A stretch of 64,000 bases of DNA from Filosporella fistucella (lineage: Eukaryota > Ascomycota > Leotiomycetes > Helotiales): assembly GCA_030077755.1 (NCBI GenBank), contig JAQJZZ010000002.1, positions 1,426,001 to 1,490,000 of the forward strand, given 5' to 3'. The notes below the pieces were generated by a model, which saw nothing but the letters and a program-made list of their open reading frames with translations, searched no databases and had not been told where the DNA came from. The number at the start of each line of letters is the position of its first letter. Position 1 is the stretch's first letter. Position numbers and translations under genes: made by a program. Positions 58,293-64,000 of the stretch are shown one piece after another.

Positions 58293-61200
58293 ATGTCGGC
58301 CTTTTCAAACTTCTCCATCGAGGTACCGGGAGCGGCGGTTCCTTTGAACCCCGATCAGATTTACCGTGCACTACAATCTGCAGGCTCGAACCAGCAATTG
58401 AGTAGAGTGACCGGGACACAGCAACTGCAAACTTGGGAAACGCACAAGGGCTACTATTCTCTACTGCAGGTGGGAGGCGGAGAAACGCCATGATATACAG
58501 TAGCTGATAGCCAATTTTATAGGCAGTATACCTAGACAAGTCTCTCCCCACCGAGATTCGATTTCTGGCAATCATCCAACTCAAAAATGGCATTGATAAA
58601 TACTGGCGAAAAACCGCGACGAACGCTATAGCAGCAGAAGAGAAAGCACAGATTCGATCTCGTATGCTAGAAGGTGGCTTGGGAGAAGCAGACAACAATC
58701 TCGCGCTTCAAAATGCTTTGGCTGTGTCCAAGGTGGTTCGAATTGATTATCCAAATGACTGGCCGGACGTCCTTACCAGTCTGATCAAGATTTTACGAAA
58801 TGCGAGTCAAGGCAATCAGCTACATCTGCGGAGAGGAATGTTGATATTGCTGCAAGTAGTGAAAGAGCTGTCAACAGCACGATTACGAACATCACAAACG
58901 CGTCTACAATCCATCACGCCTGAGCTAGTATTCTTACTGAGCGAGATATACACCGAGAAGGTTGCCATATGGGTCAACTTCTTGAACGGAAATGGCGAAG
59001 ACGAGGGTGGTGCTATGGATGCTATGGAGAACAGCCTTTCTGCAATTAAAATCCTTCGGCGGCTGCTGATTTCCGGCTATGAATATCCGAATCATTCAAA
59101 AGAGGTACAACAATTATGGGAACACTCTCAATATCAATTTGGTCAATTTCTAGAGATGGTCTCTCGAGAGCCTCCTCTCCTGGTATCGCCGGCCAAAGAT
59201 CTAGTTGAGAAACATTTGCTTCAATTCTCCAAACTGCATGTCCAAATGGCCACTCAGCATCCTGCCGCGTTTGCCCTTCTGCCGAGCTCTCTGGATTTGT
59301 CGCGGGCTTACTGGGGTCTGGTGGCTAAATTTGGCGAATCATATGGGTCCGAGTCTCAGGATTTTAGTGCAAAGGCTCTGCGAAAAGACGAATCGATGAA
59401 GCACGCCAGACCTGTTATGGAGAGACTATGCCTTCAAGGTCTGAAAGTGCTGAGAGCATGCTTAAAAATGGTGTTCAGCCCTGCTCAGTCATTCAAATAC
59501 AGATCGCCTGAAGTCAAAGCAGAACAGGAAGAAGCTATCGCCTTTCTCAAGTCTCAATTATTGACCGATGAGTTGGTCGCTCAGATGGCGAGTGTGATTG
59601 TTACCAAATTCTTTGTCTTCCGTCAGGTTGATCTTGAGGCTTGGGAGGAGGATGAAGATGAGTGGGAGATCAGAGAAGAAGGTGGCGGTGATACATGGGA
59701 GTTTGAAGTTCGACCATGTTCAGAGAAGCTGTTCATGGATCTTGTCATCAACTACAAACATCTACTGGTCCAACCACTTCTATCTTTTTTTGAATCCGTT
59801 GCCGGTGTCAATCAGGGGACTGTAGTTACGAAAGATGCAGTGTATACTGCAATGGGCTTAGCTGCTCCGGTTGTCTTCCAAAGTTTCGATTTTAACACAT
59901 TCCTGACGTCCACTCTGGTCAACGATGTTCAGCAGACCGGACCGGGTTACAAAGTATTGCGACGACGAATTGCAATTCTGTTGGGACAATGGATCACGAT
60001 CAAGGTCGACGCCAAAAATAAACCGCTAGTATTCCAAATATTCCAGCATCTGTTGAAGGCTGAAGATGAGACAAACGATCATGTTGTTCGTATCACCGCT
60101 GCGAGACAATTTAAAGCTGTGGTGGATGATTTTGCTTTTGATTCTGAGGTGTTTCTTCCATTTGCCCCTGATATTCTGAATAGAATCCTGGTTCTTCTAC
60201 AAGAGGTTGAGCAGACCGAGACAAAAATGGCTATCCTTGATACTATCAGAATGATTGCTGTGCGAATGGAAGGGCACATTAGTCCCTTCGCAGATCAAAT
60301 TGTGTCGATGCTACCAGTTCTCTGGGAGGCATCTGGCGAAGAGCACATGCTCAAGCAGGCGATTCTTGTGCTACTATCAACCTTGGTTACTGCCATGAAA
60401 GATAAATCCCAGCGGTATCATGCAATGATCTTACCATTAATCCAACGGGCAGTCGAAGTGGGCTCTGACATGCAAGTTTATCTTATGGAAGATGCTTTGG
60501 ATCTTTGGATTTGTATTTTGGCTCAGACTCCAGCCCCTGCACCGCCTGAAGTACTTGCTTTGGCCGAAGCGGCGTTCCCTCTGCTCGAAATTGGTTCTGA
60601 TAACCTCCGCAATGTCATGAACATTGTTGAATCTTACATCTTGCTCGCCCCAGAAGCAATGCTTGCTGACGCAGTCAGATACAGAGTTATCTCGCACATG
60701 ACCAATCTCCTGGGTGTCAAAAAGCGTGATCTCGCTGGAATGGTTATCACAATCGTTGAAATAATGATTCGAGCGGCTGAGTCGTTAGGAGGTTCCAATG
60801 GCGTTCGACAAATTGCTAAGGATCTTCATGAGTGTGGTTACACCGACAAAATCATGGAAGAACTTCGGGATGCTTGGGAAGCACATCAGACAACTGGACC
60901 TACCCGAAGATATCCAAGACTTGATGATGTGGTCGAGACGGATTATTTCACCATTCTTGCTCGCATTGCTCTGGCAGATCCTGTTGTGTTTGAAGGAGTA
61001 TTGGGGTCATTCGGTGATGCCGCTGAAGTCTGGAGATGGCTTAGTTCAGAATGGTTCCATCATTTCGATAGTATGGCGAATATTGACCGGCAAAAGCTGT
61101 CCTGTCTTGCTCTCACTCGCTTGCTGGAACTGCCTTTACCCACAGTAGCTATTTATCTCGAGCGTTTACAAGATTACTTCGCCATGTGGACATCCGTCAT

Positions 61201-61501
61201 TGCCGAAATGATTAGTGGTCGTGACGACGAAGGGGACAATTTAATCTGGTTGGTTAGCGAAGGTAACGAGTACGAAGGCCCTGAGGATGTCCGGCGACGA
61301 TTAGACAGTGCAAATGATCCCGTACACAAAATCCATACCTTCAACTTCGTTAAGGAGAGACTGGCAAAAGCTGTTGAGACTTGTGGCGGGCAAGAAAACT
61401 TCAAGACTCATTTCGCAGATAATGTTGATAATGATGTCTTGGCAGGGTTCCAAAATTTAGGCTTGAAGAGAGAAGAGAGTGGGCCTTTCTGGCAGAATTG
61501 A
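58293..61501 (+). CDS. KAP120: Karyopherin, Kap120/importin-11-like
   Basis: Two exons (58293-58469, 58523-61501) give 1051 residues. Importin-beta family transport receptors bind RanGTP and carry cargo into the nucleus; Kap120 imports ribosome-biogenesis and other factors in yeast. The N-terminus has the importin-beta N-terminal fold (QLQTWETHKGYYSLLQ, then AVYLDKSLPTEIRFLAIIQL and LKNGIDKYWRK). A long HEAT-repeat array fills the rest, with an acidic loop (EAWEEDEDEWEIREEGGGD) typical of this class, which follows VTKFFVFRQVDL. The C-terminus is compact. The 53-nt intron falls after LLQ, and the join restores the first HEAT repeat. Orthology to importin-11/Kap120 rather than Kap119/importin-7/8 is by overall resemblance and is moderately sure. 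Confidence 0.88.
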
Positions 61502-61785
61502 TAGATGGAAAATAACGACTAAATGATTGATGGGATAGATGAGATACCCGAATGAGAAAAAGATTCGATGGTTTGCCACGTTGAGTCAGTTGAGCACTTT
61601 AAATTGTGGTGATCCGACTAATGCTAAGTCGCTGTGCCATTTGTGCCTCGCCACTTCCATCCCATATTCTACATTCTGTAGAAATCCATAAGAGCACCAC
61701 TCTTTGATCACCAGCTCCCTGGATCCTTCGTCATACCATCCGTCCCACGTCCTACCATCCCATAGTCCCCAATCGTCATTTCCGT

Positions 61786-62731
61786 TCACAGCTCCTTCTT
61801 CACCCCACTCCTTCCCCTTTTCTCCCCCTCTCTCACAGAATAAAACAAAACTGGATACACCATATCCGCGGCCGCCCCCGTAACCAGAAGCAACAATGCA
61901 AATGGATTTAGGAAATATGGATGTCCTTCTGGCCAGGTATACCAGAGCCAGAAGTACTGGAGGTAGAAGCCTAGGATGCTACCGAAGGTTCTTGTTGCCC
62001 TGTGGTTTTCAGTATTGAGGTTCTGTCAAAGGGGGTTTTTTGGGTAAAAAGAACGCAAATCTTACCATATGCTCCAACTCACACCTCCAGTATGCTGTCT
62101 TATACATAATTGTGCTAGACTTGCGACACTGAGATATGTTTGAGCTACTAAGGCGCTCCAGAACCCAAGCTCTGTTGTGTCAGGTCCTATGACGCCTCGG
62201 TAAAATTTTCCTTCTCTTGGATTGACGCTGTTATCAATCCCTATAGAATATCAGCCTCTTGGCGCTTGCTTGGTATAGGAGACTCCTTTGACATGATCCA
62301 AAAATGAAGGGAGAAGAAATAAACATACACCATTTGGCAAAACCCCACTGCGCAAATACGCACCATATCGTCATCCCTACAAACACATGCCCTACATATT
62401 TTGTCATGAATTTAGAATGAGTCCATTCTTTGTATCCATATTTCAAGAGGACATAAACCATAGGTAAATCAAGTAACAACCAAACTGTGAATACACCCTT
62501 CTCCAGAGTCGTTTCAGCGACGAAGATTGCATATACGAGTTCCCAGGAAAGATTCAGGGCGAGTGCGAACAATGGCATGCCATAAGTCCGATCACGTACA
62601 GCCTGGATAGTGGAGAATAAGTAACATAGAGTCCAGAGAGTGCCACCGCTTTGGAGAAGGGAGTTTGAAACTGTGAGGAGGTACGGATAAATAGCGAGAA
62701 TACGTGCTGGAGGGATGTCGTTGGAGCCCAT
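61786..62731 (-). CDS. Polytopic membrane protein, Pyr4/PaxB-type terpene cyclase-like
   Basis: Three exons (62731-62329, 62240-62066, 61999-61786) give 263 residues. It has about seven hydrophobic segments and the signature SWELVYAIFVAETTLEKG, followed by VWLLLDLPMVYVLLKYG, HVFVGMTIWCVFAQWG and YFWLWYTWPEGHP. This is the pattern of small integral-membrane cyclases such as Pyr4/PaxB, whose conserved Trp-Glu and Asp residues protonate the substrate. Many fungal members are of unknown function, and no prenyltransferase, FAD epoxidase or GGPP synthase gene is adjacent. It may therefore be an orphan. The start is the ATG opening MGSNDIPPARILAIYP; the longer open frame begins at GTG. The joins read FAKW|WIDNSVNP and SIW|ATRTFGS. 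The C-terminus ends in VREGEKRGRSGVKKEL. Confidence 0.8.
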
Positions 62732-63180
62732 CTTAGAAAGGGTATAATTGCAAAACAAACAGGGAGCAAGAAAGTACAGTTTAACAGAAGTAATCGGGAT
62801 TAGAAAGACAACAGGAAATATTAAGAATGAGACAACATTCGGGTTCCTGACTGAGGTTACATACTGTGCCTCGTCAGATGAACCCAGCAGAATCCTTGAC
62901 ACCTTGGCGTAAGCGGATACGTCCCCAGTAATTACATACCATCACATTCAATAAGTATGAGAATAATCCGGGGTAGTAACAATATGCCGCTATGAATGGC
63001 TTGCATCAATTCATCAAGAAGCCACAGGGGAGCTGCACTGATATCAAACCCTAAAACCTTGTTTCTACGCAACCTCGGCTCCGGCCCAGTTTCAGGTTTT
63101 GGCGGCCGCTTAGACAAATTCCCCGCAGTAACAAAGACTTTCTCCAACGTCTTTATCACCAAACGCCCGAATGTCGTTCA
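62732..63180. other. Divergent intergenic region
   Basis: 449 bases between the membrane cyclase-like gene (-) and the Nudix gene (+). A 76-codon minus frame (63162-62932) begins at TTG and is not supported as a gene. Confidence 0.5.
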
Positions 63181-64000
63181 ATGTCTCTCTATCGATTAAG
63201 AGGGGTCGTGACGAAGAGGAAATTCTACCTAGGTAACTATAGTATCAGTAGCAACGTCGGTCGCAGTCGTTGCTTGCATACTCTTCGCCCTTGCAGCTCT
63301 CCAGCTCCAACATCTACACCATTTCAAATTCCGAGACGGGCAGTTTTTGGGAGATTCAACACGTTGAAGATGGCGCCCAAACCGGATCTGGAGAAGCAGT
63401 ATATGTCTTCCGGAACTAAAGACAAGAAGGAAGTTCCAGAACCTAGACCTAGTGCTAGGTATGCTCGTCTAACACTGAGCACTGCAGGAAGCTGATAAAA
63501 GTAGTATTCTGCTCATATCCCCTACAAACGAAATTCTACTTCTTCACCGCGTCCGCACATCCAGCTCATTTGCGTCAGCACACGTTTTCCCAGGTGGAAA
63601 CCTGTCTGCGAACCAGGATGGGGGAATACCAAAGGATGAGAAGAGACATGTTGACGGATTAGAGTATAGAGTCGGTGCTATACGGGAATGCTTTGAGGAA
63701 AGTGGGATCCTTTTAGCTAAGAAGAATGATGGCTCTGGGGCTTTGGTAGAGGTAGAGGAGAGTGTTAGAGAGAAGGCAAGAAAGGATATCCATGCTGGCG
63801 CAATCAAATTTCTAGATTGGGTGAAGGAGGTGGGTGGGGTGGTTGATACAGGTATATTCTCCGTACGTTATGAGAAACATGAACTGATATTAAGTAAGAT
63901 GGACTACTACCTTTTACACGCTGGATCACACCGACGAATATCCCGAAACGATTCACGACACAAATGTATATATATTTCCTTCCTCTTTCCCAAGGCATCA
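63181..64000 (+). CDS. Nudix hydrolase (NUDT19-like), 5' part
   Basis: The visible exons are 63181-63458, 63502-63851 and from 63899 to the window end, where the gene is cut. The Nudix fold begins across the first intron (ARPSA|SSILLISPTNEILLLHRV), continues to AHVFPGGNLSAN, and carries a Nudix-box core IRECFEESGILLA. After the second intron it reads LLPFTRWITPTNIPKRFTTQ, typical of NUDT19-like acyl-CoA or nucleoside-diphosphate-linked hydrolases. The first ATG (MSLYRLRGVVTKRKFYLGNY) gives a basic, Ser/Arg-rich N-terminus like a mitochondrial presequence. A downstream ATG at 63370 (MAPKPDLEKQYM) would give a form without it. Substrate is inferred from family only; peroxisomal or mitochondrial CoA metabolism is likely. 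Confidence 0.85.

Noticed and set aside
61586..61789. 67-codon minus-strand frame overlapping the end of the cyclase-like gene
   Set aside because: It starts at GTG and is out of phase with the spliced reading frame, which stops at 61786.
62932..63162. 76-codon minus-strand frame between the cyclase-like and Nudix genes
   Set aside because: TTG start, no family features, and splicing it onto the cyclase-like gene gives early stops.
1..64000. tRNA, rRNA, CRISPR, transposon terminal repeats or secondary-metabolite core genes (PKS, NRPS)
   Set aside because: I looked for T-loop-like motifs, long inverted or terminal repeats and large synthase domains and found none that I could support by eye.

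Overview
This window is nuclear DNA of a filamentous ascomycete (Pezizomycotina). Genes are split by many short GT-AG introns, mostly 42-60 nt, with CTAAC/CTGAC-like branch sites just before the acceptor. The content is fungal: kexin, an intracellular GH18 chitinase, secreted glutaminase A, a Zn2Cys6 regulator, a Hce2/Ecp2-type effector and an NHA-type antiporter. Moderate GC, long intergenic gaps and an Ecp2-like secreted protein suggest a plant-associated Leotiomycete (Botrytis/Sclerotinia-like). That placement is inference; I cannot run a search.

Layout, left to right. 1-11.2 kb: the 3' end of a mitochondrial-type adenylate kinase (+), KEX2 kexin (-), and a very large PhoD-like phosphatase protein (+). 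12.4-15.8 kb: a proline iminopeptidase-like hydrolase (+) converging on a PNPOx/ferredoxin-reductase fusion (-). 18.4-22.1 kb: secreted glutaminase A (+) and a tiny multi-exon Cys-rich secreted protein (-). 25.7-27.1 kb: a GH18 chitinase (-). 30.4-34.0 kb: the CPSF30/YTH1 zinc-finger protein (+) and a DUF1776 membrane protein (-). 35.0-36.9 kb: an Ecm33-like receptor-L-domain surface protein with a transmembrane helix (+). 37.7-40.5 kb: a tandem array of four small Cys-rich paralogues, all on -. 41.9-48.8 kb: a secreted glycerophosphodiesterase (+), a Na+/H+ antiporter (-), PEX2 (-) and an Hce2 effector (-). 48.8-54.0 kb is gene-poor and holds only coding-like debris. 54.0-64.0 kb: a Zn2Cys6 regulator (+), an MDR oxidoreductase (-), a Kap120/importin-11-like karyopherin (+), a Pyr4/PaxB-type membrane cyclase-like protein (-) and a Nudix hydrolase cut by the window end (+).

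The genes do not form one pathway. Most are housekeeping (RNA 3'-end processing, nuclear import, peroxisome biogenesis, protein maturation, ion homeostasis). Between them lie secreted or surface proteins that may act at the host or environment interface. The most unusual signal is the regular tandem array at 37.7-40.5 kb. It encodes an unrecognised family with the spaced pattern C-x6-C-x2-C ... C-x2-A ... C ... H-x(1,2)-C, and at least two copies look partly broken. Other points of interest are micro-exons of 10, 13 and 22 nt, introns that are stop-free and a multiple of three long, a probable GC-AG intron, and in-frame stops in two otherwise coherent reading frames.

Gene models were joined by hand from reading-frame continuity and splice consensus. 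Where the longest open frame begins with GTG or TTG, I moved the start to the first sensible ATG.
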